64,000 nt of DNA, from positions 3,224,001 through 3,288,000 of the forward strand of contig NZ_CP040018.1 in assembly GCF_005280255.1 (NCBI RefSeq), read 5' to 3'. This document shows positions 56,903-64,000 of this stretch, one piece after another. Under the pieces are notes generated by a model that saw only the letters and a list, made by a program, of their open reading frames with translations, made no database searches and had not been told where the DNA came from. The number at the start of each line of letters is the position of its first letter. Position 1 is the stretch's first letter. The translations under genes were made by a program, and so were the position numbers. Source of the stretch: Arthrobacter sp. 24S4-2. GTDB lineage: Bacteria > Actinomycetota > Actinomycetes > Actinomycetales > Micrococcaceae.

Positions 56903-57539
56903 GGCTGCCTACCCGGTTGCCCGCGCGTGCGCCGTCCTGCCCGAGCCAGCGGAGCGTGGCCCGCAGGATTTCGGCCACGTGGCCGGCGTCTGCCAGGTCG
57001 GGGGAATCGGCAAGTGCCTTGTCGATGCTGGAGGTGGCGTCCTTTTCGGACCAGCCCAGGCTGGTCATGGCGGCGACCACCTGCGGCTTCCACGGGGCCG
57101 GAGCGGATGCTGCGGGCGCCGCCGATGAGCCGGTACCGTGCGGCACGAGTTTCCCTGCGAGTTCCAGGACGATCCTGCCGGCGACCTTGGGGCCGATGCC
57201 CGGGACCTTGGTGAAGGCCTTGCCATCGCCCGTGTGCGCCGCAACGCGGATTGCTTCCGGATCGTGGACGGCGAGTACGGCCAGCGCCAGGCGGGGCCCC
57301 ACACCGCTCACGCTGAGCAGGATGTCAAAGACCTCGCGCTCGTCGTCGCTGGAGAACCCGAACAGCGTCAGCGAATCCTCACGCACTATCAGGGAAGTAA
57401 AAAGCTTGCCCTCTTCGCCGAGGCGCAGCCCGCTGAGGGTCTGGGGGGTGGCGTTCACGCTCATGCCGGCACCGTTGAGGTCGATCACGGCGGAGGACAA
57501 CCCAACGTGCGCTACGGTTCCGCGGAGAAAACTGATCAA
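56895..57539 (-). CDS. ruvA: Holliday junction DNA-binding protein RuvA
   Basis: Tetrameric junction-binding protein. 214 residues from the TTG at 57539, chosen because AGGAG lies seven bases upstream and it gives the family start MISFLRGTVAHVG. OB-fold domain I, two helix-hairpin-helix motifs (LLSVSGVGPRLALAVL and FTKVPGIGPKVAGRIV) and a C-terminal UBA-like domain III (AAMTSLGWSEKDATSSIDKAL) that contacts RuvB. Confidence 0.95.
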   Translation of the reverse strand: MISFLRGTVAHVGLSSAVIDLNGAGMSVNATPQTLSGLRLGEEGKLFTSLIVREDSLTLFGFSSDDEREVFDILLSVSGVGPRLALAVLAVHDPEAIRVAAHTGDGKAFTKVPGIGPKVAGRIVLELAGKLVPHGTGSSAAPAASAPAPWKPQVVAAMTSLGWSEKDATSSIDKALADSPDLADAGHVAEILRATLRWLGQDGARAGNRVGSRG

Positions 57540-57619
57540 GGCCGGGCTCCTGAAATACCGCCGGAACAAACCGGCTATCCGAACATATCTACGAATACCC
57601 TAGCAAGGAGCCCGGACAT

Positions 57620-58198
57620 TCACCGTGCACGGCGCGCCTTGGCCTCCGCTTCAGCCCAGGCCCGCTGGGCCGGGGTCAGTGACGAGCTGCCCGGTCCGGT
57701 GGTGGCGATCGCGGCTCCGCTGCCCGCCCGCCATGCATGAGTGATGGCCAGCGCCAGGGCATCGGCGGCATCCGCGGGCCGCGGCGGTGCGTCCAGCCGG
57801 AGGATCTTGGTGACGAGTTTGGTGACGGCGTCCTTGTTGGAGGTACCGCTGCCGGTGACGGCGGCCTTGACTTCCGACGGCGTGTGCAGCGCCACCGGTA
57901 TTCCCCGCCGGGCGGCGGCGACAATCACCACGCCGGACGCCTGGGCAACGCCCATCACCGTGCTGACGTTGAGCTGGGAGAAGACCCGTTCGACGGCGAG
58001 CACATCAGGTTCGTAACGGTCCAGCCAGTCATCGATGGACGTGGCAATCAGGAGCAGCCGCTGGTCCAGGCTCTCGTCCGGGGACGTGCCCACCACACCG
58101 ACGGCCACCATGGTGGCCCGCCGGTTCTTCTCGACGTCCACGACGCCGATGCCGCAACGGGTGAGGCCCGGGTCGACTCCCAATACGCGGAGAGTCAA
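57620..58198 (-). CDS. ruvC: Holliday junction resolvase RuvC
   Basis: Nuclease that cuts Holliday junctions symmetrically. 192 residues; catalytic acids visible as Asp in GVDPGLTRCG, Glu in LAVERVFSQLN, and the Asp/His region DAADALALAITHAW. TTG start at 58198 with GAGG seven bases upstream; no better start exists before RVLGVDPG. It lies 80 bases ahead of ruvA and 34 bases after the YebC-family gene. Confidence 0.95.
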   Translation of the reverse strand: MTLRVLGVDPGLTRCGIGVVDVEKNRRATMVAVGVVGTSPDESLDQRLLLIATSIDDWLDRYEPDVLAVERVFSQLNVSTVMGVAQASGVVIVAAARRGIPVALHTPSEVKAAVTGSGTSNKDAVTKLVTKILRLDAPPRPADAADALALAITHAWRAGSGAAIATTGPGSSSLTPAQRAWAEAEAKARRAR

Positions 58199-58232
58199 GG
58201 CCGGGCCTCAGGTTCACAGCAGGGCTGCGGGA

Positions 58233-58988
58233 TCACTCGGCTTCCAGTGCGGCCTGCACTTCGTCGCTGAGGTCGGCGTTGCTGTAGACGTTCTGGACGT
58301 CGTCGAGTTCTTCCAGGGCGTCCACGAGCTTCATGAACTTCTTGGCGGCGTCGAGGTCCAGCGGCACCTCCATGGAGGGGACGAACTCGGCCTCGTCGGT
58401 GTCGTATTCAATCCCGGCTTCCTTGAGGGCATCGCGGATGGCCTGCAGGTCGGTCGGCTCGGAGTGGATTTCAAAGGTGTCGCCGTTGTCCTTGACTTCC
58501 TCGGCGCCGGCGTCGAGCACCGCCATCAGGACGTCGTCCTCACTGAGGCCGTTCTTGGGGAGCGTGACAACGCCCTTGCGGGAGAAGAGGTAGCTGACGG
58601 AACCCGGATCGGCGATGGTGCCGCCGTTGCGGGAAATGGCGAGCCGGACCTCGGACGCCGCACGGTTCTTGTTGTCCGTAAGGCATTCGATCAGCAGCGC
58701 CGAACCCTGCGGGCCGCGGCACTCGTACATGATCTCCGTGTAGTCCACGACTTCACCGGTGAGGCCTGCGCCGCGCTTGATGGCGCGGTCGATGTTGTCC
58801 GCGGGGACCGAGGTCTTCTTCGCCTTGGTAACGGCGAGTTCCAGGCTGGGGTTGCCGGCCAGGTCCGGACCGCCCATCCGGGCAGCAACTTCGATGTTCT
58901 TGATCAGCTTGGCGAACGACTTGGCGCGGCGGCTATCGAGGATGGCCTTCTTGTGCTTGGTCGTCGCCCATTTGGAGTGGCCTGACAT
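58233..58988 (-). CDS. YebC/PmpR-family DNA-binding protein (TACO1-like)
   Basis: 251 residues with the invariant N-terminus SGHSKWATTKHKKA and the three-domain YebC fold (IDRAIKRGAG, YECRGPQGSALLIE, AISRNGGTIADPGSVSYLF). Family members have been described as transcription regulators, and more recent work on YebC proteins implicates them in translation of proline-rich stretches. ATG three bases after the pdxT stop; followed by ruvC. Confidence 0.95.
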   Translation of the reverse strand: MSGHSKWATTKHKKAILDSRRAKSFAKLIKNIEVAARMGGPDLAGNPSLELAVTKAKKTSVPADNIDRAIKRGAGLTGEVVDYTEIMYECRGPQGSALLIECLTDNKNRAASEVRLAISRNGGTIADPGSVSYLFSRKGVVTLPKNGLSEDDVLMAVLDAGAEEVKDNGDTFEIHSEPTDLQAIRDALKEAGIEYDTDEAEFVPSMEVPLDLDAAKKFMKLVDALEELDDVQNVYSNADLSDEVQAALEAE

Positions 58989-58991
58989 GCT

Positions 58992-59702
58992 TTACGCTTC
59001 TCCTCTGATCATTCGAATAAACAGTTCATGCACGCGCTTCTCCCCCGTCACTTCCGGGTGGAAGGAGGTGGCCAGCAGCTGGCCTGAACGCACTGCAACA
59101 ATTCTAGCCGTCCCCTGCAGGGCAGCGGCATGCGATGCATGCGCCGGGTCCGCGGGTTCCACCTGCGCCAGGACCTCCACGCCGGGTCCGACGCGTTCCA
59201 CCCAGGGGCCGCGGATGAAGACCGCATGCACCGGGGCAACGCCGGAACCGGTGTCACTGAAGCCCAGTCCTTTGAACTCGAGGTCGGTTTCAAAGGATTC
59301 CCGCTGCCGGCCAAACGCATTGCGGCGGACGGTGATGTCCAGTCCGCCGAACGTCTGCTGCGGATTGCCGGCCAGGTCCGTGGCGGGGTCCGCGATCTCG
59401 TCGGCGAGCAGGATCATGCCGGCGCAGGAGCCGTATACGGGCAGTCCTTCGGCGATGAGCTTCCGCAAGGGGTCGGCGAGTTCGAAAGCCCGTGCGAGCT
59501 TGTCGATCGTGGTGGATTCGCCGCCCGGAATGATCAGTCCGTCGATGCCGTCCAGTTCGGACGGCCGCCGGATTCCGATGGCCGTGGCGCCTGTCGCTTC
59601 CGCCGCACGCAGGTGCTCGCGGAAGTCGCCCTGAAGCGCCAGCACACCGATTCGCAGGCCTGCACCCGCGCGGGAATAGTCCGTGGAAGGGGGTTTGGTC
59701 AT
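58992..59702 (-). CDS. pdxT: Pyridoxal 5'-phosphate synthase glutaminase subunit PdxT
   Basis: Releases ammonia from glutamine for PdxS. 236 residues from the ATG at 59702 (MTKPPSTDY); a longer frame to 59795 is not supported. Class I amidotransferase triad: Cys in YGSCAGMILL, His and Glu in SFHPEVTGE. Also GVLALQGDFREH and GLIIPGGESTT. PdxS is usually the next gene upstream; here the upstream neighbour is the divergent murT, so pdxS lies elsewhere or is absent. Confidence 0.94.
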   Translation of the reverse strand: MTKPPSTDYSRAGAGLRIGVLALQGDFREHLRAAEATGATAIGIRRPSELDGIDGLIIPGGESTTIDKLARAFELADPLRKLIAEGLPVYGSCAGMILLADEIADPATDLAGNPQQTFGGLDITVRRNAFGRQRESFETDLEFKGLGFSDTGSGVAPVHAVFIRGPWVERVGPGVEVLAQVEPADPAHASHAAALQGTARIVAVRSGQLLATSFHPEVTGEKRVHELFIRMIRGEA

Positions 59703-59780
59703 CCAAACAGCATAGTGCTCCCCGTGGCGGCCTGAGTGCCGCAAAGGCACTGCCGGCCCGGTTCCATGCCGCGGCTGGGA

Positions 59781-59786
59781 TATATT
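59781..59786 (+). promoter_or_regulatory. Candidate -10 box of murT, implying a leaderless transcript
   Basis: TATATT ends seven bases before the murT ATG, and no ribosome-binding site is visible between them. Transcription from this box would begin at or next to the ATG. No clear -35 box. Confidence 0.45.
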
Positions 59787-59793
59787 ACAGAGC

Positions 59794-61083
59794 ATGCTTT
59801 ACTTCAGCGTTCCGCTCGGCAAGCTCGTCCGCCGGGTCTCCCGGCTCCGGGGCGGAGGCTCGGCCCTCCCCGGCCTCGTGGTCGAGAAAATCGACCCCGG
59901 ATTCATGGAGCGGACATTGTCCACGCTCCCCCTGGGGGTCGCGGTGGTCAGCGGGACCAACGGCAAGACCACCACCACCAAAATGGTGGTGGAACTGCTG
60001 GAGAGCCAGGGCCTGAAGGTCTTCACGAACCGCACCGGCAGCAACTTCACCCGCGGCGTCGCTGCCGCCCTGCTGGGTGACGTGGACTGGCGGGGGCGGC
60101 TGGACGCGGACATCGCGGTGCTGGAACTGGATGAGGCCCACGCCGTGCACTTCGTCAACAGGGTTCCGCCGCGCTACAGCCTGCTGCTCAATGTCCTCCG
60201 CGACCAGCTGGACCGCTTCGGCGAGATCGACAAGACCGCGCAACTCCTGCAGCACATCGCCTCGAAAACCACCGGGACTGTGGTCCTGAACCGGGAGGAT
60301 CCGCGCGTCGCCCGCATTGCCGACACGCTGGACGGCCCCGAGGTCCGGTACTTCGGCCTGGACGATTCCCTGCTGAGCACCTTCCCGAACGACGACGACC
60401 TGCGTGCCGGTCCCGGCAGCCCGGTGCCGGCTTTGCCCGCAAAGCCGCACGCCGACGTCGTGCTTCGGCGCGTCGGGACAGAGGACGCCGATTTTGAGTA
60501 CGACGGCGCCACGGTCACCACCGGGATGAAGCTCCGCGGCGTCTACAACATCTTCAACGCCGCCGCTGCGCTCGTCCTGGCGCGCTGTGTTGCCGGCAAC
60601 GGGACCACAGCTACGGATCATGGCGGCCTGCTCAAGGCCCTCTCCCAGGTTGCACCCGCCTTCGGCCGCGGCGAAAGCGTGGTGGTGGACGGACTGCCGC
60701 TGGACCTGGTGCTGGTCAAGAACCCGAGCGGCTTCAGGCTGGGCCTGAAGTCATTCTCCGCCGCCGGCTACGCCACCATGGTCGCCATCAATGACAACTA
60801 CGCCGACGGCCGGGACATGTCCTGGCTTTGGGATGTCGAGTTCGATTCGCTGCGTGAGGGCGGAGTGGACCAGGTAACCGGTTCACGGGCCTACGATATG
60901 GCCCTCCGCCTGCAGTATGACGACGTGGCCGTCGGCGCCGTCAACCCGGAGATCGCACCGGCACTGGCCACTTTCATCAAGGGGGCCAAGGACAAACCCA
61001 AGCGCGTCTTCTGCACGTACACGGCCATGCTCGCCATCCGCCGCGAGCTGTCCAAAATCACCACTGTGGAGGTGGTCTCATGA
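59794..61083 (+). CDS. murT: Lipid II isoglutaminyl synthase, ATP-dependent subunit MurT
   Basis: With GatD amidates the D-Glu of the peptidoglycan stem peptide. 429 residues: Mur ligase central domain with the P-loop GTNGKTTTT (54-62), NRTGSNFTRG, LELDEAHA, then the DUF1727 C-terminal domain (MVAINDNYADGRDMSWLWDVEFD) that binds GatD. The region between (about 180-240, FGLDDSLLSTF...PAKPHADVVL) has no cysteines, so the Cys4 zinc ribbon found in staphylococcal and streptococcal MurT is missing. Overlaps gatD by four bases. No ribosome site; possibly leaderless. Confidence 0.93.
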   Translation: MLYFSVPLGKLVRRVSRLRGGGSALPGLVVEKIDPGFMERTLSTLPLGVAVVSGTNGKTTTTKMVVELLESQGLKVFTNRTGSNFTRGVAAALLGDVDWRGRLDADIAVLELDEAHAVHFVNRVPPRYSLLLNVLRDQLDRFGEIDKTAQLLQHIASKTTGTVVLNREDPRVARIADTLDGPEVRYFGLDDSLLSTFPNDDDLRAGPGSPVPALPAKPHADVVLRRVGTEDADFEYDGATVTTGMKLRGVYNIFNAAAALVLARCVAGNGTTATDHGGLLKALSQVAPAFGRGESVVVDGLPLDLVLVKNPSGFRLGLKSFSAAGYATMVAINDNYADGRDMSWLWDVEFDSLREGGVDQVTGSRAYDMALRLQYDDVAVGAVNPEIAPALATFIKGAKDKPKRVFCTYTAMLAIRRELSKITTVEVVS

Positions 61084-61865
61084 CCCCCCTATCCGAAAAC
61101 GGCGAGTCCGCTGCAGGCCTTTCGGAAACCGGCAACCCGGACAGCAGCAAGGGCACCATTCGGGTCCTGCAGCTGTATCCGCGCGACATGAACATCTACG
61201 GGGACTGGGGCAACGCCCTGGTGCTCCAGCAGCGCCTCCGCTGGCACGGCTACACGCCCGAGCTGCTGGAATACAACGTGGGCGACGAATTCCCGGCCGA
61301 CGTTGACCTGATTGTGGGCGGCGGCGGCCAGGACAGCGGACAGCTTGTGATCCAGGATGACCTTCTCTCCCGTGAATCGACGCTGAAGGAACTGGCCGAG
61401 GACGGCACGCCCATGCTACTGATCTGCGGGCTGTACCAGCTGTTTGGCCGGTTCTTCAAAACCCGGACGGGTGCGGTCATCCCGGGCATCGGCGTCCTGG
61501 ACGTGGAGACGCACGGAACCGATGAACGCCTGATCGGCAATGTCACGGTGTCCTCAACGGAGTTCGGCGACATCCTGGGCTACGAAAACCACAGCGGCCA
61601 GACCACCCTCGGCCCCGGCGTGAAGCCGCTTGGCACAACGCCCAAGGGCACCGGCAACAACAGCAGCGACGGCAAGGAAGGGGCGCGCTACCGCAACATC
61701 GTGGCGAGCTACCTTCACGGATCCCTGTTGCCGAAGAACCCGGCCATTGCCGACTTCCTGATCCGCACCGCCGTCGAACGCAAATACGGCAGCTTCACTC
61801 CCGGCGCCCCGGACGACCACTTCGCGGTGCTGGCGCGGGAGCACGCTGCACGGCGGCCGCGCTAG
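61080..61865 (+). CDS. gatD: Lipid II isoglutaminyl synthase, glutaminase subunit GatD
   Basis: Class I-like glutaminase supplying ammonia to MurT. 261 residues; nucleophile Cys116 in LLICGLYQLFG and catalytic His in ASYLHGSLLPKNP; the Glu of the classic triad is absent, as in the CobB/CobQ-like subgroup. A 25-residue disordered N-terminus precedes TIRVLQLYPRDMNIYGDWGN. ATGA overlap with murT shows coupled translation. Confidence 0.94.
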   Translation: MTPLSENGESAAGLSETGNPDSSKGTIRVLQLYPRDMNIYGDWGNALVLQQRLRWHGYTPELLEYNVGDEFPADVDLIVGGGGQDSGQLVIQDDLLSRESTLKELAEDGTPMLLICGLYQLFGRFFKTRTGAVIPGIGVLDVETHGTDERLIGNVTVSSTEFGDILGYENHSGQTTLGPGVKPLGTTPKGTGNNSSDGKEGARYRNIVASYLHGSLLPKNPAIADFLIRTAVERKYGSFTPGAPDDHFAVLAREHAARRPR

Positions 61866-61944
61866 TTCAGTCAAGCCCTTGGCAAGGCGGACAGGGTGTG
61901 ACGGTTTGCGACAGGCAGCAAGTAGGCCGTGGCAAACTATTCCC

Positions 61945-62451
61945 ATGGACACCGCAGCCGCCAGTCTCCCGGAACACCTCCGCCGCCCCTTGGGTCCACG
62001 CGATCCGGGGGATGCCTGGGTGGAAGGCGAGCTAGGCAGGTTCTGGGGCCGCTTCGGCTCTGCGGGCCTCCTGGTCCAAGACCTCGCCAAGGGTATCCTG
62101 CTACAGCACCGGGCCACTTGGAGTGACCAAGGCGGAACCTGGGGCCTTCCCGGCGGAGCCCTCCACGAAGGCGAGGACGCCATCACGGGAGCTTTACGGG
62201 AAGCACACGAGGAAGCCGCCGTACCGCCGGAGAACGTCGATGTGCTTTTTACGTGCGTATTCGACGTCGGTTACTGGAGCTACACCACGGTGGCAGTACG
62301 CGTCACGGACGCCTTTGAACCGGTCATTAACGATCCGGAAAGCATCGAACTTCGCTGGGTCCCCGTTGACACCGTGGACAACCACGAACTTCATCCCGGG
62401 TTCGCCACGGCATGGCCTGGACTTCGCCGCCAGTTGCTGCAGTACCGCTGA
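61945..62451 (+). CDS. Nudix hydrolase
   Basis: Hydrolyses a nucleoside diphosphate linked to another moiety; substrate unknown. 168 residues from the ATG at 61945. The Nudix box is GALHEGEDAITGALREAHEEAA, split here as GALHEG-E-x7-RE-x2-EE with Ala in place of the final Gly. Preceded by WGLPGG and followed by TTVAVRV. It stands 79 bases after gatD and 85 bases before the HtrA-like gene. The first 45 residues (LPEHLRRPLGPRDPGDAW) form a family-specific lead. Confidence 0.88.
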   Translation: MDTAAASLPEHLRRPLGPRDPGDAWVEGELGRFWGRFGSAGLLVQDLAKGILLQHRATWSDQGGTWGLPGGALHEGEDAITGALREAHEEAAVPPENVDVLFTCVFDVGYWSYTTVAVRVTDAFEPVINDPESIELRWVPVDTVDNHELHPGFATAWPGLRRQLLQYR

Positions 62452-62536
62452 TTTCTCTGACGGCGTAGGACTCACAGGAGTACGTTCGCGGGCCCGGCCG
62501 TTGACATAGGTAAGCACCATGTCAGGGAGGCGCACC

Positions 62537-63520
62537 ATGGATACAGTCAGCACCGAAGTCGGTGGAATGAACTCTGCCGAGGACCCGCTGGATTCCTATT
62601 CGGCGACGGTCATCCGGGTTGCGGAAACGGTCACCCCGCGGGTGGCCTCGATCGAAATGACCGGGAACGGGCGCAACGGCAGGTTCCGCGTGGGCGCCGG
62701 ATCCGCAGTCCTGTTTACCTCTGACGGCTACCTGCTGACCAACGCCCATGTGGTGGGCAGCGCGGGAAAGGGGCAGGCGGTGTTTGCCGACGGAACCCGT
62801 GCGGCCGTGGAAGTGGTCGGTGCCGATCCCCTGTCGGACCTTGCCATCGTCCATGGCAAGGCTCCCACCGTACCGCCCGCTGAATTGGGCGACGCCGAAC
62901 TCCTCAAGGTGGGACAGCTCGTGATTGCGGTCGGCAATCCGCTGGGGCTCTCAGGCTCCGTAACGGCGGGCGTTGTCAGCGGCCTGGGACGTTCCATTCC
63001 GGTGTGGTCCGGACGCAACCGCCGGGTGATCGAGGACGTCATCCAGACCGACGCCGCCCTCAACGCCGGCAGCTCCGGAGGGGCCCTGGCCGACGCACGG
63101 GGCCGGATCGTAGGCATTAATACCGCGGTGGCAGGCGCCGGGCTGGGCTTGGCGGTTCCCATCAACGCCACCTCACGGCGGATCATCGCTTCTCTACTCG
63201 CGGACGGACGCGTCCGGCGCGCCTACCTGGGGCTCGTGAACACGCCGATTCAGCTGCCCGTCAGTTCCGTGGTCCGCACCGGGCACCGCGACGGTCTTCT
63301 CGTCGTCGAGGTTCTCTCGGGATCACCGGCCGAACGGGCCGGACTACGCGCCGGAGACGTGCTGCTGAGTGTGGGGCGAAAGTCCGTTTCGAACGCGGAG
63401 AGCCTGCAGAAACTGCTTTTCTCGGAGGCCATCGGGGCGCCGCTGGACATTTCCGCCTTGCGTGACGGCACGGAACTCCATCTAGTCGCCGTCCCCGAGG
63501 AAATGACCGAGAAGCAGTAG
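62537..63520 (+). CDS. HtrA-like S1C serine protease with one PDZ domain, no signal peptide
   Basis: 327 residues from the ATG at 62537 (GGGAGG six bases upstream); an ATG at 62519 is possible but an in-frame TAG at 62507 excludes a longer protein. Trypsin-like domain with His71 (TNAHVVG), Asp101 (LSDLAIVHG) and Ser180 in AGSSGGAL, where GNSGGP is usual. One PDZ domain at about 235-320 (YLGLVNTPIQ...GSPAERAGLRAGDVLLSVG). There is no signal peptide or membrane helix, unlike typical actinobacterial HtrA, so it should act in the cytoplasm. Substrate unknown. Confidence 0.9.
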   Translation: MDTVSTEVGGMNSAEDPLDSYSATVIRVAETVTPRVASIEMTGNGRNGRFRVGAGSAVLFTSDGYLLTNAHVVGSAGKGQAVFADGTRAAVEVVGADPLSDLAIVHGKAPTVPPAELGDAELLKVGQLVIAVGNPLGLSGSVTAGVVSGLGRSIPVWSGRNRRVIEDVIQTDAALNAGSSGGALADARGRIVGINTAVAGAGLGLAVPINATSRRIIASLLADGRVRRAYLGLVNTPIQLPVSSVVRTGHRDGLLVVEVLSGSPAERAGLRAGDVLLSVGRKSVSNAESLQKLLFSEAIGAPLDISALRDGTELHLVAVPEEMTEKQ

Positions 63521-64000
63521 GTATGGCGTCCATCAACCGGGTGGCCACATCGCTTCCGGACGACGCACTTGACCGTGCCTCGTTCGTCGAGCCAGTGCGA
63601 ATCCTGTCGATCACGCCGTAACAATAGGGGTCCGCCGCGAACCAGATCCGCGTGGAATGCGCGCTCCGGGCCCAAATACACACAAACCCCCGCGAGGCAT
63701 GCCCACGACGCGTCCCGGGAGCATGATAGCGCGTTTCCCCAAGTAATAAACCCCCATTCCTGTTCTGAATTGCCGCCCGCCGCTATGGTTGTTGGTGAAC
63801 ACACCTCCGCACATCGGAGTAGCGGACGGGTGTTGTTCCACCGCTACAGTCCCGTTCGAGGCTCACCTTCCCCGAACCCGGACTGTGGATATTGGGGTAG
63901 GCACGGGGGTGCCCACATATCTGAACACCGTTCCCGAAACGCAGCATTGGCGTTGCACCAGTCGCGCAGGGTACGGGGTTTCCAGTCACAGGCGGGCTCT
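63521..64000. other. Gene-poor right end with several hairpins
   Basis: 480 bases with no convincing reading frame; short minus-strand frames lack family resemblance or ribosome sites. The segment 63520-63780 looks less GC-biased than its neighbours. From about 63795 three successive stem-loops appear (CTCCG/CGGAG; the long stem at 63844-63888; GGCAC/GTGCC at 63900-63913). It could be the leader of a gene beyond the window. Confidence 0.5.
63844..63888. other. Two-tier stem-loop in the right-end intergenic region
   Basis: ACAGTCC (63846-63852) pairs with GGACTGT (63880-63886), extended by a wobble pair and a C-G pair outward, and GTTCG (63854-63858) pairs with CGAAC (63873-63877) inward, with small internal bulges. 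Could be a structured RNA or protein-binding palindrome; strand unknown. Confidence 0.4.

Noticed and set aside
62501..62506. TTGACA -35 box before the HtrA-like gene
   Set aside because: No -10 element lies 16-19 bases downstream; the correctly spaced bases fall in the GGGAGG ribosome site.
63841..63890. tRNA-like segment (CCCGTTCGAGG resembles a T-loop)
   Set aside because: No acceptor stem, anticodon arm or D-arm can be placed around it.

Overview
This is a high-GC actinobacterial chromosome segment, most likely from the Micrococcaceae (Arthrobacter/Pseudarthrobacter-like). The markers are an actinobacterial integration host factor (mihF), a PriA whose helicase motifs have decayed, an acVLRF1 release factor, MurT/GatD, many GTG/TTG starts and the gene order. 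From memory of Mycobacterium tuberculosis synteny, the left part follows Rv1379-Rv1402 (pyrR...priA) and the rest follows Rv2533c-Rv2604c (nusB...pdxT). I see no rRNA or tRNA gene, insertion sequence, phage gene or CRISPR array.

Layout. (1) 1-15037, minus strand: a pyrimidine/nucleotide block read pyrR-pyrB-pyrC-(PH-like membrane protein)-carA-carB-pyrF, then mihF-gmk-rpoZ-coaBC-metK-priA; metK ends in a strong intrinsic terminator. (2) 15440-18458, plus strand: a secreted GH25-like/PKD/Fn3 protein followed by a PrsW intramembrane protease. (3) 18583-30529, minus strand: rpsD, a DUF948 protein, a small membrane protein, then alaS-ruvX-mltG-aroE-aroC-aroK-aroB-TPR-efp-nusB. (4) 30785-33536: a cupin, rarA and a divergent acVLRF1. 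(5) 33551-40626: an accessory catabolic island with an IclR regulator, two 3-ketosteroid-dehydrogenase-like flavoproteins, an SDR, a Dabb protein and an MHS-type transporter. (6) 40856-52187: a GNAT, aspS, an APC permease, hisS, a membrane-anchored cyclophilin, a DUF349 protein, an AbiEi-like protein and rel. (7) 52321-59702, minus strand: secD-secF with yajC, ruvC-ruvA-ruvB, a YebC-family regulator and pdxT. (8) 59794-63520, plus strand: murT-gatD, a Nudix hydrolase and a cytoplasmic HtrA-like protease. The last 480 bases hold no convincing gene but several successive hairpins.

Quality warning. Seven genes (carB, pyrC, the GH25-like gene, mltG, one island flavoprotein, the MHS transporter and hisS) are each split by an apparent loss of one base, mostly in short G/C runs. 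carB, pyrC and hisS are normally essential in a prototroph and the downstream frames are otherwise clean, so assembly/sequencing deletions are the simplest explanation. These genes are annotated at their restored full extent, with the break position given.

How the genes work together. Most of the window is housekeeping: UMP synthesis, chorismate synthesis, CoA and SAM supply, three tRNA synthetases, Holliday-junction processing, Sec export, (p)ppGpp control and peptidoglycan amidation. The island at 33.5-40.6 kb looks like a substrate-induced pathway for uptake and stepwise dehydrogenation of an unidentified, probably alicyclic, compound. It is the best candidate for undescribed biology here.
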